This document shows positions 15,411 through 22,313 of a stretch of 24,249 nucleotides of DNA, in pieces (within the stretch, counting starts at the first letter, position 1; each line of letters begins with the position of its first letter). This DNA comes from a virus. Under the pieces are notes generated by a model that saw only the letters and a list, made by a program, of their open reading frames with translations, was not told the DNA's origin and did not search any database. The stretch lies in the IMG/VR virus record IMGVR_UViG_3300029258_003655, positions 1-24,249 of that record. One strand, given 5' to 3'. The position numbers and the translations under genes were made by a program.

Positions 15411-16357
15411 CTAACCTCCAGCTTCGCTCCGGTTTCTCCGGCGACCTCAGCCAACCGCCGATTCGTCAGTTCAATTTGTGATTCTCGAACATCAATTCCA
15501 ATATATTTCCGGCCCAACTTCTTCGCAACTGCACAAGTTGTGCCCGATCCTGAAAAGGGATCAAGTACAATTCCATCAGGCGGACAAAAGGATTTGACGA
15601 AGAACTCGGCCAGCTTTTCTGGGAACGGGGCTTCGTTTTGGTGAGCGAGATTTGATCCCATGTGGCCTTTTCCAACAGCCCCGCAATTTACAGTTAATCC
15701 TGCATCAAAAAATTCCAAGTAGTCGCCGGGATTACAGAGTTTTGGAGGCTTGTAATCTTTTGGCACTTTGTTTGGATCAAGATAAAAATGAGACGGCTTT
15801 TTATAATTTTTAGTTTGCCCGTCTTTTAATCGTTCAGTTTGTTTTCCTGTTCCGCCCCATTGATTCACTCTGCTACCATCTTTTTTTCGGTTGCTACATG
15901 GCCCCCCCGGCCCATATTTCGGGACATGTCCACAAGCAGTGTTGTCACTCCAAGGCAATTTGCCGCCATTAGTAGCACAAATGACATATTCGTGATTACA
16001 TTTAAGCCACTCTTTGCCGCCACTACCGGGCACACCGTATCGTTGAAAAATAACTGGGCGTCGTAAATTGATCCCTGCTCTGTGCAAATCAGCCATAAGC
16101 AATGCGGGAACAGCGCTCCATTGACGGTTACGGGTTCGTCCCTGCACTACAAAAGCCACCAACCCTTTGCACCGCAACAAAGACGTTCGATAAACTTCGA
16201 CCATCCAATCCACCCAATCTTGTCCTTTAAGCTTGAAGTCAATGCCATAAGTGCGGGCATCTTCATAAGGCGGCGACCCAAAGATTAAATCAACAGATTT
16301 CGGTGGCAATTTTTTGATTTCCTCTAAACAATCACCCTGAATTATTCTGCTTTCCAT
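15407..16357 (-). CDS. DNA methyltransferase, N6-adenine/N4-cytosine family (beta-type motif order)
   Basis: 316 residues from ATG 16357, behind GGGGGAG. Motif IV, DLIFGSPPYED (SPPY at residues 28-31), comes first. Motif I, DPFSGSGTT (FSGSGTT at 268-274), follows near the C-terminus, then KYIGIDV. This order is that of beta-class amino-methyltransferases (N6_N4_Mtase family), which use S-adenosylmethionine to modify adenine N6 or cytosine N4. SPPY is common in N4-cytosine enzymes but does not settle the base. The long middle (about residues 60-240) should hold target recognition. No restriction enzyme gene is near, so it is an orphan enzyme, probably protecting phage DNA or marking it. Confidence 0.9.
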   Translation of the reverse strand: MESRIIQGDCLEEIKKLPPKSVDLIFGSPPYEDARTYGIDFKLKGQDWVDWMVEVYRTSLLRCKGLVAFVVQGRTRNRQWSAVPALLMADLHRAGINLRRPVIFQRYGVPGSGGKEWLKCNHEYVICATNGGKLPWSDNTACGHVPKYGPGGPCSNRKKDGSRVNQWGGTGKQTERLKDGQTKNYKKPSHFYLDPNKVPKDYKPPKLCNPGDYLEFFDAGLTVNCGAVGKGHMGSNLAHQNEAPFPEKLAEFFVKSFCPPDGIVLDPFSGSGTTCAVAKKLGRKYIGIDVRESQIELTNRRLAEVAGETGAKLEVR

Positions 16358-16631
16358 CTTCTCCCCCGTTATATTTTTCCATCACCTGCCCCGCCTCTTT
16401 TGGAATCTCCACCGTTTCGGACCAGTGAAATGTTATGCTGCCCGACTTCTTACAGTGCTGTTGATCTTTGAAAACCGATATGGCATTTCGCACCCGCTCA
16501 ACCGGCACTACAGCATAGAGACCTTTGTTGTGCCAGAGAATCGGTTGGGGCTTTTCGATCAGTTCAATGAGTTTCGGGCCGCTGATTTGTAGAATGCTGC
16601 TGTTTTGTTTAATTGTCATCGGGTGGATCAT
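16332..16631 (-). CDS. 99-aa hypothetical protein
   Basis: ATG 16631 is chosen because GGAGGAG (plus-strand 16639-16645) lies 7 nt upstream. A TTG at 16637 and an ATG at 16619 are alternatives. The sequence MIHPMTIKQNSSILQISGPK, LIELIEKPQPILWHNKGLYA, VVPVERVRNA suggests a small alpha/beta protein. The C-terminus is charged. It overlaps the upstream gene by 23 bases and the methyltransferase start by 26. No known family is recognised. Confidence 0.55.
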   Translation of the reverse strand: MIHPMTIKQNSSILQISGPKLIELIEKPQPILWHNKGLYAVVPVERVRNAISVFKDQQHCKKSGSITFHWSETVEIPKEAGQVMEKYNGGEDGKQNNSG

Positions 16632-16815
16632 AACCAAGCTCCTCCAGAATCATATCCTCGATCTCTTGTCGTGTGTGGCGCTTTTCAATACGAGAATAGA
16701 GTTGCTTCAATGCAGCCCACCAACCATCTTCTAATCCGTTTTGATACTCAATTTCCGCCCTTGATGTTGGCGGTCCGGGACCGTGTGACTGTAACCATTT
16801 TTCAAACGCTTTCAT
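16609..16815 (-). CDS. 68-aa hypothetical protein
   Basis: ATG 16815 is preferred over an upstream in-frame start at 16869, because AGGGGGA lies 8 nt before it and the longer version would run into the membrane protein gene. The chain is MKAFEKWLQSHGPGPPTSRA, EIEYQNGLEDGWWAALKQLY, then a helical charged end (RQEIEDMILEELG). Short helical proteins with 'GW.aAL..ly' are common among phage genes near primases and methyltransferases, but no function is known to me. Confidence 0.6.
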   Translation of the reverse strand: MKAFEKWLQSHGPGPPTSRAEIEYQNGLEDGWWAALKQLYSRIEKRHTRQEIEDMILEELGYDPPDDN

Positions 16816-16828
16816 TTTGAATGTCCCC

Positions 16829-17002
16829 CTAAAGTTTCTTTTCAAGCAATTTTCCTTGAAGAAACACAAACACGCACAACGTTACTATAATTGGCCAAAG
16901 ACATATCAGCACTAACCACCACACGATTTTTGTTGGTTCTCTCCACACACAAAAACGAAACCAGAGCATTACTATTGACCCAATTAAAAAATACACAATC
17001 AT
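16829..17002 (-). CDS. 57-aa two-helix membrane protein
   Basis: Start ATG 17002, stop TAG at 16829-16831. The ATG overlaps the upstream TGA (ATGA, 16999-17002), and GAGAGG lies 8 nt upstream. Two hydrophobic stretches, residues 1-20 (MIVYFLIGSIVMLWFRFCVW) and about 27-48 (VWWLVLICLWPIIVTLCVFV), are joined by a short basic-polar loop (REPTK) and end in LLEKKL. It is very rich in Trp, Val, Leu and Cys. Two-helix hairpins of this size can act as holins or superinfection-exclusion proteins; nothing here decides. It fills the gap between 16815 and 16999. Confidence 0.65.
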   Translation of the reverse strand: MIVYFLIGSIVMLWFRFCVWREPTKIVWWLVLICLWPIIVTLCVFVFLQGKLLEKKL

Positions 17003-17220
17003 TTTGAATGCCTCTCAATAAACTCATCCACCGCCTGCTTTGTAGTCCACTTGTATCTCCGATCCTGATCATTTGGTCTCATCAACGGAATCTCCCCGAC
17101 TTCTGCCCATCGGCGGACGGAATATGATGTCACTTGCTGGCCGGTTTGGGTGAAGATGTAATGGCGGACATCAGTTAGTTTGATTAGATCGGGAACCATC
17201 ATCCCCCCTTGTTCCGACAT
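16999..17220 (-). CDS. Helix-turn-helix DNA-binding protein (MerR/excisionase-like)
   Basis: 73 residues from ATG 17220; ATGs at 17202 and 17199 are alternatives, because AAGGGGGG sits directly before them. The pattern LTDVRHYIFTQTGQQVTSYS, VRRWAEVGEIPLMRP, DRRYKWTTKQAVDEFIERH matches small winged or MerR-type HTH proteins: a helix, 'S..VrrWa..G.ip', then a basic 'R.y.wtt.qaV.eFi'. It probably binds DNA as a phage regulator or excisionase-like protein. No integrase is in the window, so lysogeny is not implied. It overlaps the upstream gene by 22 bases. Confidence 0.75.
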   Translation of the reverse strand: MSEQGGMMVPDLIKLTDVRHYIFTQTGQQVTSYSVRRWAEVGEIPLMRPNDQDRRYKWTTKQAVDEFIERHSK

Positions 17221-17735
17221 CCGATCCGAAATGTGTTGAGCATGGTATTATTATCAACGGTATAAGATGCGGCCCAATCTCGCCACGTACTCTTGGCATC
17301 TGCTTCAGTCTTCCCCTTGAATCGGGGATCATAGTCAGGATCAAAATGCTGGACGATCATAGTGGATAGTTCTGCCATTTTACGATGTCCTGCTAATTGT
17401 TCGACCCACATCCGCTGCGCCTCCTCAAATCTTTCTTTGGGCGACAGTTTTTGGTAGTGCAGCTCATCAATACGGAATAAAAGGCAGGGTTTTTTGTTGA
17501 CGGTGATACAAAAACCTTCAAACCCCTTTGCCGAAAAACGATAGTCCAGCGCACAAGCGGGCATACACAAGATAGCATCGCGCAATGATCGTACAAATGT
17601 ACGAAAATCTCTGGTGGTGTTTATCTTATCCCAATCTGGTTCCAGCGCTGGGGTCTTTTGTTCTACTGCACCTGCTCTCGCGATCCCACAAATCGGCAAG
17701 CCAAGTCCGACTTTCAACAACTCTCTACGTTTCAT
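17199..17735 (-). CDS. Exported protein with a Tat-type signal peptide, function unknown
   Basis: 178 residues from ATG 17735, preferred because AGGGG lies 6 nt upstream; ATG 17741 and an upstream ATT/TTG-type extension to 17795 are less likely. The N-terminus MKRRELLKVGLGLPICGIAR fits a twin-arginine signal: R3-R4-x-L-L-K, a moderately hydrophobic Gly-rich core, then A-G-A at 21-23 as a possible cleavage site. The mature part has cysteines (CMPAC, GFCITVNKKPC), a helical charged region (SPKERFEEAQRMWVEQLAGH) and an Asp/Trp-rich end. I recognise no enzyme family. It starts 11 bases inside the upstream gene. Folded export suggests a role at or outside the host membrane. Confidence 0.6.
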   Translation of the reverse strand: MKRRELLKVGLGLPICGIARAGAVEQKTPALEPDWDKINTTRDFRTFVRSLRDAILCMPACALDYRFSAKGFEGFCITVNKKPCLLFRIDELHYQKLSPKERFEEAQRMWVEQLAGHRKMAELSTMIVQHFDPDYDPRFKGKTEADAKSTWRDWAASYTVDNNTMLNTFRIGCRNKGG

Positions 17736-18033
17736 TTCCATCCCCTCTATACAATTCATTCTCAGCATCCGCCCCAATCCACCGGGACCAATCAATCATC
17801 TCCTCCTTGAGCCTGAACCAGTACAACTTGAAATTCTTCACCCCGACCGCGATCACATGCACCCTCCCCCGCTTTGATGTCACCCGCACGACCCAGCCTG
17901 GATTCTTGGAAGTGGGAAGGGGGCGGAAACCCCCCAGGTTTTCAATCCGCCCCCACTCTATTGCCTCTCGGAGTATTGGATCGGTGATGTTGCGGGAGAG
18001 CCAGGTGATTAGCTCGGTTCGGGTGTGGAGCAA
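17725..18033 (-). CDS. 102-aa hypothetical protein
   Basis: The start is TTG 18033, directly after the upstream TAA, with a GGGGGG tract six bases before it; no ATG lies nearby in frame. The N-terminus LHTRTELITWLSRNITDPIL is helical. The middle is beta-like (GWVVRVTSKRGRVHVIAVGV, KLYWFRLKEEMIDWSRW). The C-terminus is acidic. It may be a small nucleic-acid-associated or host-takeover protein, but no family is recognised. Translation is probably coupled to the lipoprotein gene before it and the Tat-signal gene after it. Confidence 0.6.
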   Translation of the reverse strand: MLHTRTELITWLSRNITDPILREAIEWGRIENLGGFRPLPTSKNPGWVVRVTSKRGRVHVIAVGVKNFKLYWFRLKEEMIDWSRWIGADAENELYRGDGNET

Positions 18034-18426
18034 TTATTTCCCCCCATTCTTTTTCTGCATCGTCTTGATTATGCTATCCTTCTTCCTGTTATCGGCCACC
18101 GCACCAATACCCAAGATACCCAGCAATGTCACCCCCGCACCGATTGGGTTGACCGCGCCGCCCTGAGCAGCAATCAGACCGATCTCAAATAACTTCTGCT
18201 TGAACAAGTCCTGCTTGTTGAGGTCTTCAACGGCCAGTTCCACATCTACCATCAACCGCTCTACCTCAGCTTCAAGCTGTGCCCTGTTGACCTTCTTTGG
18301 CGGATTGACCGGCGACATAACGCTGCTTTCACAGCCAACGAGCCAGATTGAAAGTGCAACCACCACAACCAGAGCCAGTGCAAGAAATTGGTTGTGTCTG
18401 AACGCTCTTTTAATTTTGTCAATCAT
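18034..18426 (-). CDS. Lipoprotein with a second hydrophobic segment
   Basis: 130 residues from ATG 18426, which overlaps the end of the upstream 42-aa gene. Residues 1-32 form a lipoprotein signal: basic start (IDKIKRAFR), a long Val/Leu/Ala core, then lipobox L29-V-G-C32. A Pro/Lys segment and a helical Glu/Leu-rich region follow (AQLEAEVERLMVDVELAVED). Residues ~93-110 are a second hydrophobic stretch (NPIGAGVTLLGILGIGAV) before a basic C-terminus. Small lipoproteins in phages can be outer spanins or exclusion proteins. A second membrane segment is unusual for a spanin. It neighbours other membrane or exported genes. Confidence 0.7.
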   Translation of the reverse strand: MIDKIKRAFRHNQFLALALVVVVALSIWLVGCESSVMSPVNPPKKVNRAQLEAEVERLMVDVELAVEDLNKQDLFKQKLFEIGLIAAQGGAVNPIGAGVTLLGILGIGAVADNRKKDSIIKTMQKKNGGK

Positions 18427-18547
18427 TTTTTCCCTCTCGTCTTCTGTAATCTTCGAGTTCGGTTTCTAAATTTTCAATAGTGTTTTTCAGGTCCGCAACC
18501 TCATTTTCCAATTCGTCAATTATGTTTTCCAAATCTGCTTCGCTCAT
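18419..18547 (-). CDS. 42-aa coiled-coil protein
   Basis: ATG 18547 overlaps the primase-helicase stop (TGATG) with GGGAGG 5 nt upstream; the stop TGA is at 18419-18421. The whole chain is a heptad-patterned acidic helix (MSEADLENIIDELENEVADL, then NTIENLETELEDYRRR). It probably dimerises. The function is unknown; it could tether or regulate a neighbouring product. The strong ribosome site and both tight overlaps support translation despite its size. Confidence 0.7.
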   Translation of the reverse strand: MSEADLENIIDELENEVADLKNTIENLETELEDYRRREGKND

Positions 18548-20805
18548 CACGGCCTCCCTAAAAAATTCTTATATGCTTCCGGCACAATCCGAATCCCTTC
18601 ATACACGTACATCCGCTCCCCATCGAATCGTTTTTGGACTTTGTTGATCTGCGTCGGAAAAGCGTTTTTCATTTTTCGTCCGAAACTGACTCGATTCTCT
18701 GGAATATCCCCATTTTCCTGTGACACCACACGATGTAGCTCGTACAAATAATTCACCGGCGTCTCATACTGCGGACCAAACTCACACCACATATCCACCA
18801 TCGTTCGGATCGGGGCCGATATTGCTTTGCAATCGGCAATGTGTTCCTCCGATGCTCCGGGCTTGGTGAAGTCACCCCGTTCAAACAATCGCCGCAGTCC
18901 TTCCAAAGACCAGTTGATAATTCCCGGCACTTCTTTGGCGAGTTTCAGACCCAGTGACCGATCCGGCTTGGCATAGTGGTTGCCGTAATACAACAGATTA
19001 AATCGGCGAAATAATGCCTGTGGCTCATCCTGGAACGTCGGCAAATCGTTGCTGGCATAAGTGATCCGACAGAACAGTTTGGTGTCAATGATCTCTTTGT
19101 ATTTCTGATTAACCTTAACCGTATCACCACCTGTGATCTGTTTGATCTTCTCCAACGCCTGTTTTGCCTGTCTCTTGCTGGTCGCCGCACTCTCCGAAAT
19201 AATCACGGCATATTTATTAACCAAAGGCTGCAACCCAAATTGCGATGTAAACGATTCTATATCGGCAGTAGCAAACCTGTTGGGGCCGAGCATTTGCCGC
19301 AGGATTTCAATTGTTGTTGACTTGCCCGATCCCGGCACGCCATAGAGAAATAGTAACTGCTGTAAGTAGTTGTCGGCAATAAGGTTATAGCCAAACCATT
19401 CTTGCAGCAATCGAACACATTCCGGGTCACCGTTAAATATATCGTTAACAAACCACAACCATGTTGAACACTTGGCTTTTGGGCTGTACTTATGCGGCAA
19501 GGTGCTGGTGATAAATACCTCCGGCGTCAGCGGCAACATTTTGTCCTCCAGAACATCGTAGATTCCATTTAGGAACACAACGAATCGGCTGATGTCTAAG
19601 TTCACCCGTTGTCCGATGTAAAACGGCTCTGTCATGTGTTTTGGCACCTGGATAAAGCAGGCAGATTTCAAAGCATCCTGGATTTCATCCACGAACTTCT
19701 TGTTGATCGCTAACGGCTCAATCGCCTGGACTTTGCCGCGTTGTTGTGTGATCTCAAAATTCCTGAAGTATGTCCGAATCTGCTGTCTTAGCCAGTTTAC
19801 ATTCGTCTGTTCGTAATGGGTGCCATTGTGACAGTACCAATCTCCCAAATGTAACACGATTCGATCTGGTTGATCTCCCAACCACTGATCGGCCAGAGCC
19901 AGATAATCCACCACGTCGATGACGTTGCTACTCTCGGCCTCTTGGCCTTCACCTTCCAGCCAGCTTTCAAACTCCTCCGCTGTCGGGTGCCATGCTCGGA
20001 GGTCTTTGTATTTGGCCGGGGGCAGAACCTTCTGCACCGCCCGGCAGACAGGCCGCAAGACGCTGAAGGTCTTTTTCATCCCCCGCCGACCGGCTTCATC
20101 ATTCTCCCCGACGATTACGACATTTTTGCCTTTAAGTAGTTCCACCAGTTCCGCATGACCGCTTTCAGCCGCAGGCTTGCCGACCGGAACATAACCCATA
20201 TCCATAGCAGCCGCCACATCAGACATACCTTCAACCACGATAATCGGCTTATCCGAACTAAATAACACACTGCTTCCACGTCGTCCTGAATCGGGTGTAG
20301 CGTGGCGTATATGCAGGTAACCCGAATTTTCATAATATCGGACAGCGCCTTTTGGAGTATGTCCACAGATAACGGCAGATGGGTCTTTGGGGTTATCATT
20401 CGATACCATGCACCACTTCTTTTTGCCACACAGCGGACAACTGACACCAGCATCATACGCCCGGATAAATTTATTCTGCCTGTAATTATCTGGTTGTTGC
20501 CGCTCAATCTGCGCATGTTGATTGTACTCATACACCAACCCCCTCTTAGACCCCGGCCACATGAATTTTTTGCCATTCATAAACCGTTGCTGCAACCCAA
20601 TTATCCGACCTTGATGATCTCGTTCAGGGATGATCCACGCCTGTTTGCCCGGATAAAATCCGATCTCTAATCGGTCAAGGGATTCAACGGCAACACCTAA
20701 ATCATCGGCCAAGTGTTTGACCATGCCGGGAAAAATATTTCTACGAAAAATTAGAAACAGGTCTTCCCAGTTCGGCGGCTTTTCCTTCTTTTCCTTCTTT
20801 GACAT
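18547..20805 (-). CDS. Primase-helicase: zinc finger, TOPRIM domain and D5-type SF3 helicase
   Basis: 752 residues from ATG 20805, behind AAGGAGGGG; a TTG at 20829 is an in-frame alternative. Residues 1-110 include the primase-associated AWIIPERDHQGRIIGLQQR. A zinc site follows (CPLC 123-126, C132, C147). The TOPRIM core is IIVVEGMSD (E192, D196) and VVIVGENDEAG (E234, D236). A linker follows, then an SF3/D5 helicase: Walker A GVPGSGKST (489-497), Walker B-like VIISESA (~534-540), sensor ITYASND (N586) and RRF (600-602) as arginine finger. It would unwind DNA and make primers at the phage replication fork. It is encoded downstream of the ssDNA-binding candidate and a structured gap. Confidence 0.92.
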   Translation of the reverse strand: MSKKEKKEKPPNWEDLFLIFRRNIFPGMVKHLADDLGVAVESLDRLEIGFYPGKQAWIIPERDHQGRIIGLQQRFMNGKKFMWPGSKRGLVYEYNQHAQIERQQPDNYRQNKFIRAYDAGVSCPLCGKKKWCMVSNDNPKDPSAVICGHTPKGAVRYYENSGYLHIRHATPDSGRRGSSVLFSSDKPIIVVEGMSDVAAAMDMGYVPVGKPAAESGHAELVELLKGKNVVIVGENDEAGRRGMKKTFSVLRPVCRAVQKVLPPAKYKDLRAWHPTAEEFESWLEGEGQEAESSNVIDVVDYLALADQWLGDQPDRIVLHLGDWYCHNGTHYEQTNVNWLRQQIRTYFRNFEITQQRGKVQAIEPLAINKKFVDEIQDALKSACFIQVPKHMTEPFYIGQRVNLDISRFVVFLNGIYDVLEDKMLPLTPEVFITSTLPHKYSPKAKCSTWLWFVNDIFNGDPECVRLLQEWFGYNLIADNYLQQLLFLYGVPGSGKSTTIEILRQMLGPNRFATADIESFTSQFGLQPLVNKYAVIISESAATSKRQAKQALEKIKQITGGDTVKVNQKYKEIIDTKLFCRITYASNDLPTFQDEPQALFRRFNLLYYGNHYAKPDRSLGLKLAKEVPGIINWSLEGLRRLFERGDFTKPGASEEHIADCKAISAPIRTMVDMWCEFGPQYETPVNYLYELHRVVSQENGDIPENRVSFGRKMKNAFPTQINKVQKRFDGERMYVYEGIRIVPEAYKNFLGRP

Positions 20806-20840
20806 CTCCCCTCCTTGTCCCCCGGTCAACTTTCTCTCCC

Positions 20841-20912
20841 AAGAATCAAACCCCTAAGACGACCATCCGGGCGTCCTTGCCCAGATAGTCTATCGGGGGA
20901 CTTTGATTCCTT
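20841..20912 (-). promoter_or_regulatory. Nested stem-loop in the gap before the primase-helicase gene
   Basis: The 110-nt gap between 20805 and 20916 can fold as a rod. On the minus-strand RNA, AATCAAA (complement of 20902-20908) pairs with TTTGATT (complement of 20844-20850), flanked by CTT/AAG with a one-base bulge. Next come CCCC/GGGG (20895-20898 with 20851-20854) and AGAC/GTCT (20888-20891 with 20857-20860). An 8-bp hairpin then closes a 6-nt loop (20865-20872 with 20879-20886). The inner hairpin has a U-G wobble on the minus strand but a C-A mismatch on the plus strand, which favours the minus transcript. Terminator, attenuator and RNA processing site are all possible. Confidence 0.45.
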
Positions 20913-20915
20913 GTT

Positions 20916-21809
20916 TTACTTCCCGACTAACTCCAACACCCCATCTCTGACTTTGTACCAGTGGTCCCCGATTGCTTCTTCATCACCGATGTCGCCAATG
21001 GTTTGGGTCCAGATGTTTGCAAGATCGTCATCGCTGATGTCGTCTTTCCGGTGTTTGGCGCAGGCTTCCCACGCTTCCTCCTGCGTGCAGGCGGCAGGCA
21101 GACCATACTTCTCCTGCACCGATGCGCTCTTGGCAGCAGGAACCGGAATCGGGGGAGCAACAGGTTTGCCCTGCTTGGCTTCTACCTCAGCCGCCTTCTT
21201 TTCAGCAGCCTTGCCCTGTTCTTTCTTTTTGTCATATTTGGCCTTGGCTTCAGCCTTGGCATCAACAACAGGCGCAGGTGCCGCAGGCTTAGATGCAGCG
21301 GGCTTTGGGGCCGCAGGCGGAGCGCTCTTGGGCTTCGGGCCACCGCCAAGCTCTCTTAGACCGGAGGCAAATTTGGCGTTGAGCTTCTTGAGTTCGTCGG
21401 CGTCGAGCCGTTGCAACTGCCCACCTGGTGCAGCGTCAACATGGTCGATCCACTCAATTTGTAAAGTAATTTTATCATTATAATCGTTTTCGCCGACGCG
21501 ACCTTGAATTTGCACTTCAGACAAATCCATTTGATCGAGTTCGGCGAGATCACGACCGTCCCAATCTACTGCTTTCAAAAGTTGCTTGGCATTAAGGAGC
21601 GGTTGTTTTTGCTTACCGAACAGGCACAAAAACGCTTTGATTTCATTGTCCTCATAACTGCTATAATCTACCCATTCGCCCGATTCGTCATCGTAAGCTT
21701 CGTATGCCTGTAAAGTAGCCTCCCATCGAGCCAGACCAGTACTGGTTTTGGTTACGCCTGACTCCAAGATATTAAACCTGAACGTTCCAATTTGTTTGAT
21801 TTGACCCAT
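20916..21809 (-). CDS. Probable ssDNA-binding protein with disordered linker
   Basis: 297 residues from ATG 21809 (TAATG overlap; GGAGGG 6 nt upstream). Residues 1-155 look like an OB-fold-type domain: GTFRFNILESGVTKTSTG, KAFLCLFGKQKQP, then VQIQGRVGENDYNDKITLQI-EWI. The 'V.i..g.n.Yn.k....v.WI' ending is one I associate with phage proteins encoded beside Sak4 recombinases. Residues ~156-230 are a Pro/Ala/Lys linker (PKPKSAPPAAPKPAASKPAA). Residues ~231-297 are a small helical C-terminal domain with an acidic patch (DDISDDDLANIWTQTIGDIG). It probably coats ssDNA and contacts the recombinase or primase. The OB-fold call needs a profile search. Confidence 0.55.
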   Translation of the reverse strand: MGQIKQIGTFRFNILESGVTKTSTGLARWEATLQAYEAYDDESGEWVDYSSYEDNEIKAFLCLFGKQKQPLLNAKQLLKAVDWDGRDLAELDQMDLSEVQIQGRVGENDYNDKITLQIEWIDHVDAAPGGQLQRLDADELKKLNAKFASGLRELGGGPKPKSAPPAAPKPAASKPAAPAPVVDAKAEAKAKYDKKKEQGKAAEKKAAEVEAKQGKPVAPPIPVPAAKSASVQEKYGLPAACTQEEAWEACAKHRKDDISDDDLANIWTQTIGDIGDEEAIGDHWYKVRDGVLELVGK

Positions 21810-22120
21810 TATACACCCTCCGATTCATTTTCTTTAATATTCGTTGTTCCACACTTGGGACATAGCAACGTCCCCGCCACTAATCTTGACTCTACAGGTT
21901 CATCAAACCCGTGCCCGCACTCTTCACATTCCCAATTCCAGGGAATGATCCCCCGCTTCTTCTGCTCCTGCTGGACGAGTTGCATCATTTTCAAATTGGC
22001 AACTCGGTTTGCAATTATTCGCTTGCTCTCGTCTCCGTGACAATATTTGTATTTGAGTTGGCTGCCACAGGGACAAAGCTCGTTTCGACCCGGCTCATGG
22101 CCGGTTGGTTTTAGGCCCAT
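21809..22120 (-). CDS. SEC-C motif plus zinc-ribbon protein
   Basis: 103 residues from ATG 22120 (TGATG overlap, GGGGGAG upstream); an in-frame GTG at 22123 is less likely. Residues ~10-30 are a SEC-C motif (GRNELCPCGSQLKYKYCHGD), the zinc-binding tail known from SecA and many stand-alone proteins. A helical spacer follows, then a zinc ribbon with two Cys-x2-Cys knuckles (CEECGHGF, LCPKCGTTN). It has two metal sites but no enzyme core. Placement between the ssDNA-binding candidate and the recombinase suggests nucleic-acid or protein binding in replication, but no specific role is known to me. Confidence 0.8.
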   Translation of the reverse strand: MGLKPTGHEPGRNELCPCGSQLKYKYCHGDESKRIIANRVANLKMMQLVQQEQKKRGIIPWNWECEECGHGFDEPVESRLVAGTLLCPKCGTTNIKENESEGV

Positions 22121-22311
22121 CACTCTCCCCCGAATGTCTTTTCAAACCGTTCTTCTAATTCATACTGTTTTTGAGATTCTGGAATTGATGTGCTGTCAAC
22201 CAACAACGTAAACGCATTAGGAAAAGAAAAACCCAAATCGCGCCGATGCTGAGCTTTGTCCCACGCACTTAATTTCGTAAGAATAACTGGTTGATTGCCC
22301 TTCTTTTTCAT
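22120..22311 (-). CDS. 63-aa hypothetical protein
   Basis: ATG 22311 lies two bases after the recombinase stop, with a GGGGA site just upstream; the stop TGA overlaps the next ATG (TGATG). The chain begins basic (MKKKGNQPVILTKLSAWDKA), has QHRRDLGFSFPNAFTLLVD, and ends in a charged helix (QYELEERFEKTFGG). The family is not recognised. Tight coupling on both sides suggests it belongs to the recombination-replication set. Confidence 0.65.
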   Translation of the reverse strand: MKKKGNQPVILTKLSAWDKAQHRRDLGFSFPNAFTLLVDSTSIPESQKQYELEERFEKTFGGE

Positions 22312-22313
22312 TT

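Noticed and set aside
16842-17072. 76-aa minus-strand open frame starting MIRIGDTSGLQ
   Set aside because: It lies in another frame across the HTH gene and the 57-aa membrane gene, has no ribosome site, and its composition is not protein-like.
16999-17220. Evidence for a temperate phage from the excisionase-like HTH protein
   Set aside because: No integrase, repressor pair or attachment site is seen; such HTH proteins are also common in virulent phages.
20841-20912. tRNA-like fold in the gap before the primase-helicase
   Set aside because: The GGGGTTTGATTC-like stretch recalls a T-arm, but no 7-bp acceptor stem, D-arm or anticodon arm can be placed; the pairing is a single nested rod.
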